Shown: positions 1 through 8,090, numbered from the stretch's first letter. The stretch is 64,000 nt of DNA from JBAXPV01 sp037132075 (GCA_037132075.1 JBAXPV010000019.1:17394-81393); one strand, 5' to 3'. The notes: generated from the sequence alone by a model not told the origin. Numbers and translations are program-made.

Positions 1-1247
1 ACCTGGCTTTCGGATTGGAACACAGAATTGACAATTATTCCATTTTTGCCGGGGAAGAAGGTTCCTACAAAACCTATGGTACGCAGTGGTTTGTTGATAC
101 CACTTTTCAAGATGGGAATATGGTAATTGATTCTACGCTGCGTCCCGGTGGATCACAGGGTTTCCCTGGATTTCAGCCGTCAAACGAACTTTCAGAATCG
201 AGAACTAACCTGGGAATATATGCAGATGCCGAGCTCGATATGAGCAAGGCACTCACAGTTGGTGCTGCAGCCAGGGTTGAGCGCTACAGTGATTTTGGAA
301 ATGCAACGAACGGGAAACTTGCATTACGTTACAAAATTGCACCATGGATTTCCTTCCGTGCTTCGGCAAGTACAGGCTTCCGCGCACCTTCGCTCACCCA
401 ATTGTATTATAATACCATCTATACCGATTTTGTGGCTGGTAAGGCCGTTGATAAAATCATTGCCAAAAACAACAGTCCAATCACACGCGCACTTGGCATC
501 CCAAAGCTGAAAGAAGAAAAGTCAGTAAACCTTGGTGCAGGAATAACAGCAAAATACAAATCCCTTACCTTAACACTCGATGCCTATCATGTAAGTATTA
601 ATGATCGTATTGTATTAACCGGATCCTTCTCAAGTGATGATCCCGATATCGGCGCGTCATTACAGGCATTAAACGTAAGTGCAGCACAGTGCTTTACCAA
701 TGCGGTAAATACGTCAACCACAGGTTTAGATGCGATCCTTACCTGGTCGACAGTTTTTGAGAATAAGCATATTTTACGCGTATCATTTGGCAGCAATTTC
801 AATGATATGAAAATAGATAAGATTTACACAAATGATAAACTCAAAGGCAAAGAAAGTACATATTTCGGACTTCGTGAGCAATATTTCCTCCTGGCTTCAG
901 CTCCGAAAAGCAAGGTGAGCATTGGTGTCGAATATTTAATTAACAATTTTTCTGCCAACCTCCGATTTACAAATTATGGTGATGTGAAGCTGGTTAACTG
1001 GAATGATAATGGTGATAATATTATTGATCCGGGTGAGCTTGACACCTATAAGGCAAAAATGAGTACGGATCTGTCAGTGAGCTATAAAATCAAGAATATT
1101 TCCTTCACCATAGGTGGAAATAACATCCTGAACGCTTATCCTGATGTGCATGATCCTGCACTCACAGAATCCGGTGGAATCTGGGATGCCGTGCAGATGG
1201 GATTCAGTGGCGCTTACTACTATACCAGACTTGGATTCAGGTTTTAA
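1..1247 (+). CDS. TonB-dependent outer membrane receptor, C-terminal part (5' end outside window)
   Basis: The reading frame is open from the first base of the window, so this is the 3' part (about 414 residues) of a longer gene. The visible protein is a beta-barrel: alternating aromatic and polar strands, phrases typical of TonB receptors (FRASASTGFRAPSLTQLYY near the start; late NNILNAYPD) and a terminal Phe in RLGFRF, the usual outer membrane insertion signal. It would import a large ligand across the outer membrane using TonB energy. The plug domain and signal peptide are off-window, so the substrate cannot be inferred. A strong hairpin terminator follows 32 bases after the stop. Confidence 0.88.
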   Translation, partial: LAFGLEHRIDNYSIFAGEEGSYKTYGTQWFVDTTFQDGNMVIDSTLRPGGSQGFPGFQPSNELSESRTNLGIYADAELDMSKALTVGAAARVERYSDFGNATNGKLALRYKIAPWISFRASASTGFRAPSLTQLYYNTIYTDFVAGKAVDKIIAKNNSPITRALGIPKLKEEKSVNLGAGITAKYKSLTLTLDAYHVSINDRIVLTGSFSSDDPDIGASLQALNVSAAQCFTNAVNTSTTGLDAILTWSTVFENKHILRVSFGSNFNDMKIDKIYTNDKLKGKESTYFGLREQYFLLASAPKSKVSIGVEYLINNFSANLRFTNYGDVKLVNWNDNGDNIIDPGELDTYKAKMSTDLSVSYKIKNISFTIGGNNILNAYPDVHDPALTESGGIWDAVQMGFSGAYYYTRLGFRF

Positions 1248-1279
1248 CAGCCGTATTTTCTTTAACAACTCATGCGAAA

Positions 1280-1312
1280 AAGCCCCTGCAAATTTATTAT
1301 TTGCAGGGGCTT
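1280..1312 (+). terminator. Rho-independent terminator after the TonB receptor
   Basis: A perfect 14-bp stem (arms 1280-1293 and 1299-1312) with a 5-nt loop is followed by a T-rich stretch at 1311-1320. It closes the receptor transcript. The same 33-nt element recurs in the opposite orientation at 8412-8444 with 29 of 33 identical positions. Confidence 0.85.
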
Positions 1313-1339
1313 AATTCTTTTTGCTTCACCACCTGATGA

Positions 1340-3880
1340 ATGCGTCGTAGCAGCTCTTCAGAGTTCATTATGACACGCGATTATAGATTGACAAACAAAC
1401 AAAAGGTTTTTTATATTTACTTTTTTATTGTAGTGACAATTTTTATCAAAAAATATAGGATGAATTACATGGATATATGCAAGGAAGAACTCATAGAACA
1501 GTTGGAGGCCCTGCAGCAGGAACACAATGAATTGAAGGCACTGTATGAAAAAGATATTGCAACTTTGAGAAATGCCGAAGTAAAATTGAAGTTAAGTGAA
1601 GAGCGCTATCATAATCTTTTCGACCAGACGAATGAAGGGCTCATTCTGCTGACAAAGGATGGTAAATTAGTTGAGGTCAATAAGTCATTCGCTACAATGC
1701 ACGGCTATACTGTTGACGAGTTGAAGAATATAGACATCAGAGATTTGGATGTTCTCAGGGAAGGGGCATTTGAAGAACGTGCTGATATAATGCAGCGCAT
1801 TGATGCTGGGGAGGTGGTCCATTTTGAGGTCGAGCATTACCATAAAGATGGCCATATTATTAAATTCAGCGATTCTGCGAGTTTAATAAACATTGGTGAC
1901 CAACAGTATTATTTGGCTTTCCATCAGGACATTAGTGAGCGTAAGGGGATTGAAGAATCTCTGAAAGAAAGCGAGTCAAGCCTTAATGAAGCTCAGAATA
2001 TTGGGAAAATTGGTAGTTGGCAACTCGATTTAATTAATAATAAAGCCAAATGGTCAAGGAATTGCTTTATTATTTATGGATTAGAACCTGATGAGATTGA
2101 ACCCTCATACGAATATTTCAAAAGCAGAGTTCATCCTGATGATTTGCATATAATAGATGAGACCTTTGAATATATTTCTACGTTCAGAACCCCCATAAAT
2201 ATTGAAATACGAATACTCTTTCCAGATGGCAAAGAGAATTGGGCACAGATCAATATAGCCCCAATTGTTATAGAAGATGAACTTGTTGCATTGAATGGAA
2301 CACAGATAGATATCACAGATCGAAAGCAGGCTGAAGAAAAGATTCGTGAAAAAGACATCCAGTTCAGAAAGCTTTCTTCAAATTTGCCGGATTTGATTTT
2401 TCAGTTTACGAGAAGACCTGACGGAAGCTATTTCGTTCCCATAGCCTCAGATGGCATTAAGAACATTTTTGGATGTTCTGCAGAAGAGGTTGTTGATGAC
2501 TTTGCACCCATTGGCAGGGTAATTTTTCCTGAAGATTCAGAAAGAGTCATTAGTGATATCGAATATTCTGCAAAGCATATGACTTACTTTAGCTGTGAGT
2601 TCAGAGTGCAAATACCTGGCAAGCCCATCCAATGGATTTTTTCCAGATCGACACCTGAAAAGTTGGCAGATGGCAGCATAACTTGGTATGGCTTCAATGC
2701 AGACATCACCGAAATGAAGCAAACTGAGATAGAGCTTGTCAGAGCCAAAGAAAAGGCTGAAGAGAGCGACCGTCTGAAATTGGCTTTTCTTGCCAATATG
2801 AGCCACGAAATACGTACACCCATGAATGGGATCCTTGGCTTTGCAGATCTGCTGAAAACTCCGAATCTTTCAGGGGATGAACAACAAAGGTATATTGAGA
2901 TTATAGAGAAAAGTGGTGCCCGTATGCTAAGTACCATAAACGATATTATTGATATTTCCAGGATAGAATCAGGGAAAATCGAGGTTTATCTTTCAGAAAT
3001 TATTATAAACGACCTGATTGAAAATATTTGTGCGTTCTTTAAACCAGAGGCTGAAAAAAAAGGCATAACAATTTTCTCTAAAACTTCATTATTTACTAAA
3101 GAATCCTTTATTAAAACTGATAGAGATAAAATCATTGGTATTTTTAGTAACCTGGTGAAAAATGCCATTAAATTCACAACCCAAGGTTCAATAACAGTTG
3201 GGTATGAGAAAAAAGGCAACATACTTGAATTTTTTGTAAAGGATACAGGGAAAGGAATTCGTCAGGAACATCAACAATTGATTTTTGAACGCTTCATGCA
3301 AGCAGAAGATGGATTTGCAAGGGGTTTTGAGGGATCAGGTCTGGGATTATCGATTTCGAAGGCTTATGCTGAAATACTGGGGGGGGAGCTTTGGGTTGAA
3401 AGTGAATATGGTATAGGCTCAACGTTCTATTTCACTATTCCATACGATGCATTCAATGAAGAGAGACAAGTGCTTAATATTGAGGTTCCTTATGATGGTG
3501 TAAAACATCAAATTAACAATCTGAAAATATTGATCGTAGACGACAATGAACAATCGGAAATGTTATTAAGCATTGCCATTGAAATGTTTAGTAAAGTGAT
3601 TTTCAAGGCAAAAAATGGTATAGAAGCCGTTGAATGTTGCCGTGCTCATGCAGATATTGATCTGGTTTTCATGGATATTAAAATGCCAGAAATGGACGGA
3701 TATGAAGCAACAAGGCAAATCCGCCAATTTAACACTGATGTGGTTATAATAGCACAAACTGCGTATGTCCTAATGGGTGACAAAGAAAAAGCAATAGCCG
3801 CAGGATGTAATGATTACGTCGCTAAACCATTAAATATAGCTGTTATCCAAGGACTTATGCAAAAGCATTTTGGCAAATAA
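1340..3880 (+). CDS. Multi-PAS hybrid sensor histidine kinase with receiver domain
   Basis: This is a hybrid two-component sensor of up to 846 residues. After a short coiled coil (about 45-80) come three PAS-type domains (about 85-205, 215-330 and 335-460). The HisKA box SHEIRTPMNG has the phospho-acceptor at H489. An HATPase domain follows, with N box (NLVKNAIKFT), G1 (DTGKGI) and G2 (GSGLGLSIS). A C-terminal receiver carries the acidic pair VDDN and phospho-acceptor D779 (MDIKMPEMDG). The most upstream ATG is 1340; ATGs at 1460 and 1469 are plausible because the first 40 residues are low-complexity with only one weak hydrophobic stretch (KVFYIYFFIVVTIFI). Without that stretch the kinase would be cytosolic. 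No response regulator or obvious target gene lies next to it. Confidence 0.9.
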   Translation: MRRSSSSEFIMTRDYRLTNKQKVFYIYFFIVVTIFIKKYRMNYMDICKEELIEQLEALQQEHNELKALYEKDIATLRNAEVKLKLSEERYHNLFDQTNEGLILLTKDGKLVEVNKSFATMHGYTVDELKNIDIRDLDVLREGAFEERADIMQRIDAGEVVHFEVEHYHKDGHIIKFSDSASLINIGDQQYYLAFHQDISERKGIEESLKESESSLNEAQNIGKIGSWQLDLINNKAKWSRNCFIIYGLEPDEIEPSYEYFKSRVHPDDLHIIDETFEYISTFRTPINIEIRILFPDGKENWAQINIAPIVIEDELVALNGTQIDITDRKQAEEKIREKDIQFRKLSSNLPDLIFQFTRRPDGSYFVPIASDGIKNIFGCSAEEVVDDFAPIGRVIFPEDSERVISDIEYSAKHMTYFSCEFRVQIPGKPIQWIFSRSTPEKLADGSITWYGFNADITEMKQTEIELVRAKEKAEESDRLKLAFLANMSHEIRTPMNGILGFADLLKTPNLSGDEQQRYIEIIEKSGARMLSTINDIIDISRIESGKIEVYLSEIIINDLIENICAFFKPEAEKKGITIFSKTSLFTKESFIKTDRDKIIGIFSNLVKNAIKFTTQGSITVGYEKKGNILEFFVKDTGKGIRQEHQQLIFERFMQAEDGFARGFEGSGLGLSISKAYAEILGGELWVESEYGIGSTFYFTIPYDAFNEERQVLNIEVPYDGVKHQINNLKILIVDDNEQSEMLLSIAIEMFSKVIFKAKNGIEAVECCRAHADIDLVFMDIKMPEMDGYEATRQIRQFNTDVVIIAQTAYVLMGDKEKAIAAGCNDYVAKPLNIAVIQGLMQKHFGK

Positions 3881-3891
3881 TTTCTAAGGCA

Positions 3892-4000
3892 GGATCCAAA
3901 CTGACTGTGATCAATGAAAGCCTGTTAAGTCAAAATGCCTCTGGCTTAAAACATCCACGTCCCGCACAGTCGAAAAAAATTGAAATTGGTCTTCACCTGG
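3892..4000 (+). pseudogene. Remnant: duplicated 3' end of hicB
   Basis: Bases from about 3892 translate as SKLTVINESLLSQNASGLKH and onward, almost the same as the C-terminal end of the intact HicB encoded at 4602-5006 (SKLTGINESLLSQYASGLKH). Similarity holds at DNA level until about 4000 and is then lost. No start codon and no N-terminal HicB domain accompany it, so it is a gene scar left by duplication or recombination, about 0.9 kb upstream of the intact copy and in the same orientation. Confidence 0.8.
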
Positions 4001-4019
4001 AGCCTAAATTTACATTTTA

Positions 4020-4199
4020 TCAACTAACAGTAAGTTTTAGATGACCACCAAGACCTTCTCTGACTATCCGCATGAGTGTCGAAAGCCTGATGGCAGAAGC
4101 ATCATTTTCGATACGGGAAATGTAAGTTTTTGTAGTTCCACATTTTTCAGCAAGTTGCTCCTGTGTCATTCCTTGACTTTTCCGAAGTTCCTGAAGCAT
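4020..4199 (-). pseudogene. HigA-like XRE antitoxin, probable 5'-truncated remnant
   Basis: The minus strand encodes 59 residues from an ATG at 4199, MLQELRKSQGMTQEQLAEKC and onward, ending RLSTLMRIVREGLGGHLKLTVS. This is a helix-turn-helix domain with the C-terminal pattern of HigA-type antitoxins, including the recognition helix TTKTYISRIEN. Homology appears to continue a few residues upstream of the ATG (FKLGV) until an in-frame TGA just beyond. The N-terminal region usual in this family and any partner higB toxin are missing. It may be a truncated remnant, or a short standalone DNA-binding protein starting at 4199. Confidence 0.7.
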
Positions 4200-4240
4200 T
4201 ACCCCAAGTTTAAAGGTACAAACTTGTCAAAATACGTCAC

Positions 4241-4256
4241 TTTACAATATTGTAAA
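4241..4256. promoter_or_regulatory. 16-bp perfect palindrome, candidate operator
   Basis: The sequence TTTACAATATTGTAAA is a perfect 16-bp palindrome. It lies 42 bases upstream of the HigA-like ATG (minus strand) and about 150 bases upstream of hicA (plus strand). Palindromes of this size commonly bind the HTH antitoxin of a toxin-antitoxin locus; assigning it to the adjacent HigA-like protein is an inference. Confidence 0.5.
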
Positions 4257-4379
4257 CTATTTTACACTATTTCTGGCACATTCTTGGCACTTATGCAGTG
4301 GGATACAATAAGTATTAGGTAGATTCTTTTTTGAAAAAATAATTTGCCCTCTGATTACAAAAAAAGGTATTATTTGTAT

Positions 4380-4387
4380 TACCTTTG
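4380..4387 (+). promoter_or_regulatory. Candidate -7 promoter element for hicAB
   Basis: TACCTTTG matches the Bacteroidota -7 consensus TAnnTTTG and ends 16 bases before the hicA start codon. No convincing -33 TTG was found at the usual distance. The site overlaps a short inverted repeat (AAAGGTA...TACCTTT, about 4363-4386) that could serve for autoregulation. Confidence 0.45.
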
Positions 4388-4403
4388 TAAAAAGTTTGCC
4401 TGA

Positions 4404-4589
4404 ATGAAGGTTAAAGAGGTTATCAAGATCATTGAGAAAAATGGCTGGATTATGGTCGCCCAGAAAGGGAGCCATCGGCAGTACAAAAATCCAGATGTCC
4501 CTGGACGGGTGACAATACCTGGCAATCTGAATGATGACATCCCTAAAGGAACTCTAAACTCAATTTTAAAGCAAGCAGGATTAATTTAA
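4404..4589 (+). CDS. hicA: HicA-family mRNA interferase toxin
   Basis: This 61-residue protein has the double-stranded RNA-binding-like HicA fold. It reads MKVKEVIKIIEKNGW, then GSHRQYKNP with the conserved catalytic His in G-S-H, then IPKGTLNSILKQAGL at the end. Length and motif order are normal for the family. HicA toxins cleave mRNA and are neutralized by HicB, which is encoded 12 bases downstream. The start is the first ATG after a TAnnTTTG element. Nothing suggests inactivation, so the pair is likely functional. Confidence 0.93.
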   Translation: MKVKEVIKIIEKNGWIMVAQKGSHRQYKNPDVPGRVTIPGNLNDDIPKGTLNSILKQAGLI

Positions 4590-4601
4590 AGGAAAGCTAA
4601 C

Positions 4602-5006
4602 ATGGAAAAGGTCGTCATCATCATCGAAAAATCAAACACAGGTTATTCAGCCTATCTTCCTGAACTTCCTGGTTGCGTGAGCACTGCTGCCACTATCGAT
4701 GAAATCAAAGCCAATATTACGGAAGCTATCAATTTTCACCTGGAAGGAATGGCAGAAGATGAACTACCCGTACCAGCCCAGTTTAAGAGGCAATACAGCC
4801 TACAATATTCTTTTGATGTGGAAACCTTCCTGAACTACTACAACCATATTTTCACCAGAAGAGCCTTGTCCAAACTTACTGGCATCAATGAAAGCCTGTT
4901 AAGCCAGTATGCCTCTGGCTTAAAGCATCCACGCCCAGCGCAATCAAAAAAGATTGAAACAGGGCTTCACCAGCTGGCGAATGAGTTGTTGCAGATCTCG
5001 CTGTGA
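4602..5006 (+). CDS. hicB: HicB-family antitoxin
   Basis: This 134-residue protein has the HicB partial RNase H fold at the N-terminus (KSNTGYSAYLPELPGCVSTA, then the helix EIKANITEAINFHLEG). A C-terminal DNA-binding segment (SKLTGINESLLSQYASGLKH) resembles an XRE helix-turn-helix. It should bind and block HicA and repress the hicAB promoter. A nearly identical copy of its C-terminal coding sequence lies upstream at about 3892-4000, so this locus has been rearranged. Confidence 0.92.
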   Translation: MEKVVIIIEKSNTGYSAYLPELPGCVSTAATIDEIKANITEAINFHLEGMAEDELPVPAQFKRQYSLQYSFDVETFLNYYNHIFTRRALSKLTGINESLLSQYASGLKHPRPAQSKKIETGLHQLANELLQISL

Positions 5007-5176
5007 GTTTTCTAATACCAATAGATCTATAAGGGCAAAACAAAGTTTAGATTTATTTAGAATATTTCTCAATAGCAGCATGTTATCTGATATAGTTGTA
5101 GTTTTTTTAAATTTGATCTTTGTTTTAGCTTATTAAATAAGATGCTAAAGCTGTATTAAGTAAGCTTGAACGGGGC

Positions 5177-5692
5177 ATGGGACTAACCGACATAAAAAAA
5201 GAACTTAAAAAGCTCGACAAGGATCACCTGGTGGATGTCATAGCGGATTTGTATAAAAAGCACAAAGCGGTACAGGAGTACTTGGATTTTTATACCAATC
5301 CCGACGAAGAGGAACTTTTTAAGAAGTATAAGGAAAAAGTACGATTAGCATTTTATCCAAAAAAAGAGCATGACCTGTTAAAACTAAAAGATGGAAAGAT
5401 AGCAATCTCCGACTTCAAAAAAATGGGTGGATCGATGGATCTTGTTGCTGACCTGATGCTTTATTACGTTGAGATGGGTGTTGTGTTCACCAACGACTAT
5501 GGTGATATCGATGAACCTTTTTACGATAGCATCGCTGGAGCCTATAGAAAAGCTTTACAGTTAATGGAAAAAGAAAATATCCTGGAAAGATTTAAAGATA
5601 GGGCGACCAAAGTGGTAGATGATACAGCTAATATCGGGTGGGGTTTTCACGATGAACTGGGAGACACCTGGGGAGAGTTTTATGGGGAATAA
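5177..5692 (+). CDS. DUF6155-like protein of unknown function
   Basis: A 171-residue cytosolic, charged, mostly helical protein. Its layout resembles what I recall of the DUF6155 family: an N-terminal KKELKKLDKDHLVDVIADLY helix, a basic middle part, and a conserved-looking helix DLVADLMLYYVEMGVVFTND followed by a helical tail ending NIGWGFHDELGDTWGEFYGE. It has no signal peptide, membrane segment or recognizable catalytic motif. It stands alone between hicAB and the Fic gene, and a fragment resembling its last 18 codons recurs at 7574-7627. Function unknown; the family name is given from memory. Confidence 0.7.
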   Translation: MGLTDIKKELKKLDKDHLVDVIADLYKKHKAVQEYLDFYTNPDEEELFKKYKEKVRLAFYPKKEHDLLKLKDGKIAISDFKKMGGSMDLVADLMLYYVEMGVVFTNDYGDIDEPFYDSIAGAYRKALQLMEKENILERFKDRATKVVDDTANIGWGFHDELGDTWGEFYGE

Positions 5693-5726
5693 ATCGTTTT
5701 TCCATCAGAGTTAGGTGATCTTTATT

Positions 5727-5756
5727 TATACCATTCGGTATAATACCAAAAGGTAT
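5727..5756. repeat. Two adjacent GGTAT-type inverted repeats
   Basis: TATACC-ATTC-GGTATA (5727-5742) is immediately followed by ATACC-AAAA-GGTAT (5743-5756). They lie between the DUF6155-like gene and the Fic gene, about 165 bases before the Fic start. They could be paired operator half-sites or a small hairpin terminator for the upstream gene. Confidence 0.5.
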
Positions 5757-5824
5757 AACATGAACTGAAAAGCAAATTGACCATACAAATTAAAGCGTGG
5801 CCTTGCATTATTTGAAATATACTT

Positions 5825-5965
5825 GTAACTATATTTCACCATAATGGTATAATTGTAACCATATTTCACAGCCAATAACTGTTTTTCCCTTATCTTTGCA
5901 GTAATCAATTTTCACAACAGTTGATGAATAATAAGCATTTATCACAAGAAATAACCATATTTCAC
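5825..5965 (+). repeat. Three direct repeats of TAACcATATTTCAC around the Fic start
   Basis: Near-identical 14-mers occur at about 5826-5839 (TAACTATATTTCAC), 5857-5870 (TAACCATATTTCAC) and 5952-5965 (TAACCATATTTCAC). The first two precede the putative Fic promoter and the third is inside the first codons of the gene. This spacing suits an iteron-like autoregulatory operator, although no binding protein can be assigned. Confidence 0.5.
5891..5898 (+). promoter_or_regulatory. Candidate -7 promoter element for the Fic gene
   Basis: TATCTTTG matches TAnnTTTG exactly and ends 22 bases before the Fic start codon, giving a short leader of about 15 nt. No clear -33 TTG is present at the usual distance, so another factor may set its strength. 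Confidence 0.55.
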
Positions 5966-7462
5966 GGCAGGACAGCTCCTGAACCTGGAAAATTGGTTGG
6001 CTATGGTGCTATCATCGATAGCTTACAGCTTCCTGTACCACTTCCATCTATACTTTCGTTGATCAGCAAGAAAAGGAGGCAATATCAAACATCAGGTTGG
6101 CGGGTTTTTACACCAAGGCATGAACCACAGGATACCTTGTATGATCATTTAGTTTTTGCGCTGAAATATGAGGGCATTAACCTTCTGTTTTTTAAGAAAC
6201 TGTATGAGTTAGCTGAAAAAGAGATAGTAGAAAGTTGGGTGAAGAGTGAGCCATTAGGACAATACAGCAGAAAAATTTGGTTTCTGTATGAATGGCTAAC
6301 GCAATTAACTATAGAGGTTCCAGATCTAAAAGAAGGGAATTACAAAATGTTAATTGATGAAAATCTGCAATATGCCAGTAGTGTAAGCATTAATTCATCG
6401 AGACACAGGATAAAAAACAACCTTCCTGGAACTGTAAACTTTTGTCCTTTAATTAACAGAACGCCCAAATTAGACAACTATATTCTGGAAAATCTTTCTG
6501 AAAAAGCCCTTACTGTGATCAGCGGTGTACATAAAGACATTCTTTTAAGAACATCCGCATTTCTTTTACTTAAAGATTCAAAAGCATCATTTACCATTGA
6601 AGGAGAAACCCCAACTTTAAATAGGGCGATGCGTTGGGGTAAGGCCCTGGGACAAGCTGGGAACAATAATTTAACAAAAGACGAACTGCTGCGCTTACAG
6701 CAAATTGTAATAGAAAACAGCCGCTTCGTAACATTAGGTTTCCGTTCTGAAGGTGGTTTTGTTGGTGAACATGACAGAATATCAGGAGATCCGTTACCTG
6801 AACATATTTCAGCCAGGTGGCAGGACGTGGAACGACTAATCGATGGGTTACTTGACACAGCCTCTCTTATGGATGAAAAACACTTTTATCCCGTACTTTC
6901 ATCTGCTTGTATTGCTTTCGGCTTTGTATTTATTCATCCTTTTGTCGACGGGAACGGTAGGATTCATCGGTACATCATACACCATCTTTTGTCAAAGCGG
7001 AAGTTTACACCACAGGGGATTATTTTTCCAGTATCGGCAGCAATCCTGGAAAAAATTGATGATTATAGATGTGTATTAGAATCCTATTCACATCCTGTAC
7101 TTGATTTTATCGTTTGGAATAAGACACCATTTGGTAATATTGATGTTTTAAATGAAACTATAGATTATTACAGATATTTCGATGCCACACGGCAGGCAGA
7201 ATTTTTATTTGATTGTGTAGACTATACTATAAATAATATCATCCCACAAGAAGTGAATTACCTGCATCAGTATGATACTTTCAAAAAATGGCTTGATGAT
7301 AAGTTTCAGATGCCCGATAAAACGGTGGCTTTATTGGTTCGGTTTTTAGAACAGAACAATGGCACGATTTCAAAACGGGCAAGGACTAACGAATTCTCCG
7401 CCTTAACTGAAGATGAAGCACAAGAAATTGAAACCAACTTTGCGTTGTGTTTCGAAAAGTAG
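5921..7462 (+). CDS. Fic-domain protein (class II, probable AMP-transferase)
   Basis: A 513-residue protein with the Fic active-site motif HPFVDGNGRIHR at residues 339-350 (catalytic H339). The inhibitory-helix motif S-x-x-x-E-G appears as SFTIEG at 223-228, preceding the Fic core, which makes it a class II Fic protein whose E227 should block ATP binding until relieved. Fic enzymes transfer AMP or another nucleotide moiety to target proteins. The N-terminal 170 residues and the C-terminal 120 residues (helical, possibly winged-helix) could bind target or DNA. It lies alone among toxin-antitoxin genes, fitting a regulatory, defence or stress role. The target cannot be read from sequence. Confidence 0.9.
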   Translation: MMNNKHLSQEITIFHGRTAPEPGKLVGYGAIIDSLQLPVPLPSILSLISKKRRQYQTSGWRVFTPRHEPQDTLYDHLVFALKYEGINLLFFKKLYELAEKEIVESWVKSEPLGQYSRKIWFLYEWLTQLTIEVPDLKEGNYKMLIDENLQYASSVSINSSRHRIKNNLPGTVNFCPLINRTPKLDNYILENLSEKALTVISGVHKDILLRTSAFLLLKDSKASFTIEGETPTLNRAMRWGKALGQAGNNNLTKDELLRLQQIVIENSRFVTLGFRSEGGFVGEHDRISGDPLPEHISARWQDVERLIDGLLDTASLMDEKHFYPVLSSACIAFGFVFIHPFVDGNGRIHRYIIHHLLSKRKFTPQGIIFPVSAAILEKIDDYRCVLESYSHPVLDFIVWNKTPFGNIDVLNETIDYYRYFDATRQAEFLFDCVDYTINNIIPQEVNYLHQYDTFKKWLDDKFQMPDKTVALLVRFLEQNNGTISKRARTNEFSALTEDEAQEIETNFALCFEK

Positions 7463-7466
7463 TTTC

Positions 7467-7514
7467 GTTATATTTCCGTTTCTCCGCATATTTATGGATT
7501 AACGGAAACGTAAC
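7467..7514. repeat. Imperfect inverted repeat after the Fic gene
   Basis: Arms GTTATATTTCCGTT (7467-7480) and AACGGAAACGTAAC (7501-7514) pair at 12 of 14 positions across a 20-nt loop, starting 4 bases after the Fic stop. It lacks an immediate T-run, so it is a weak terminator or an operator-like repeat. Confidence 0.45.
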
Positions 7515-7573
7515 AATCATTTCTTTACCCCCGTCTTTTTAGATGTTTTCATAAAATTCAGCCGTTCCACATA

Positions 7574-7627
7574 AATATCGGGTGGGGTTTCGTGCTGAAC
7601 TTGGGGCTTGCTTGTGGGGGTTTTATA
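7574..7627 (+). pseudogene. Remnant: DUF6155-like gene tail
   Basis: Bases from 7574 share an unbroken 17-nt match (AATATCGGGTGGGGTTT) with 5630-5646, then weaker similarity through the end of the DUF6155-like gene. The frame reads NIGWGFVLNLGLACGGFYI, compared with NIGWGFHDELGDTWGEFYG in the intact gene. There is no upstream part, so it looks like a second scar in this patch, like the HicB tail. Confidence 0.5.
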
Positions 7628-7628
7628 T

Positions 7629-8090
7629 CTAATCCAACACCCTCACCTCAATCCTGAACCCCATCAGGGGCTTCAAAAATTCCCCCAGGTCCTCCAAGGT
7701 CATTTCTTTACCGTCTACCACGATAAAAGGTTCCCCATCTTCATGATCTCCGACATAGCCCCGAAAAAGGTCACCATTCAGTTGAGCAAAGGGGTTTTTA
7801 TGGTCAGCCGTGAAGTATAAAGTGTTAAGTTCTTCTGTTATAACCTTTCGGACTTTTGTCAGGGCTGCTTCCATAGACTCAGTATCATATCCGTGAAAAA
7901 TCCTGGGATTTTCATTTTCTGTCATTTCCGAGGCTGCTACACAATATTTGCTCCGAAGATCAAGGAAGGTCAACAGGAACTTAATTTGGTTCCCTTTGTG
8001 GTCGGTGAAGGTTTCGTAGGAGGTTGGATGGGTCATTAGGGTCATTGGGGCGGGGTGTTGGTGTGGTGTAAAAATAAGAAGGTTGGACAT
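7629..8090 (-). CDS. Hypothetical protein
   Basis: A 153-residue soluble protein with no recognized domain. Its C-terminal part, around GEPFIVVDGKEMTLEDLGEF, suggests a small alpha/beta domain whose closest memory match is an uncharacterized DUF in which a similar acidic stretch precedes a final beta strand. The true start may be one of the later ATGs (residue 16 or 19), because the first 20 residues look unstructured. It is transcribed toward the Fic gene and overlaps the DUF6155-like remnant boundary. Function unknown. Confidence 0.65.
   Translation of the reverse strand: MSNLLIFTPHQHPAPMTLMTHPTSYETFTDHKGNQIKFLLTFLDLRSKYCVAASEMTENENPRIFHGYDTESMEAALTKVRKVITEELNTLYFTADHKNPFAQLNGDLFRGYVGDHEDGEPFIVVDGKEMTLEDLGEFLKPLMGFRIEVRVLD

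Noticed and set aside
4041..4322. A plus-strand open frame of 93 codons between the kinase and hicA
   Set aside because: It is antisense to the HigA-like fragment on the minus strand, which has clear HTH homology, while this frame resembles no protein family.
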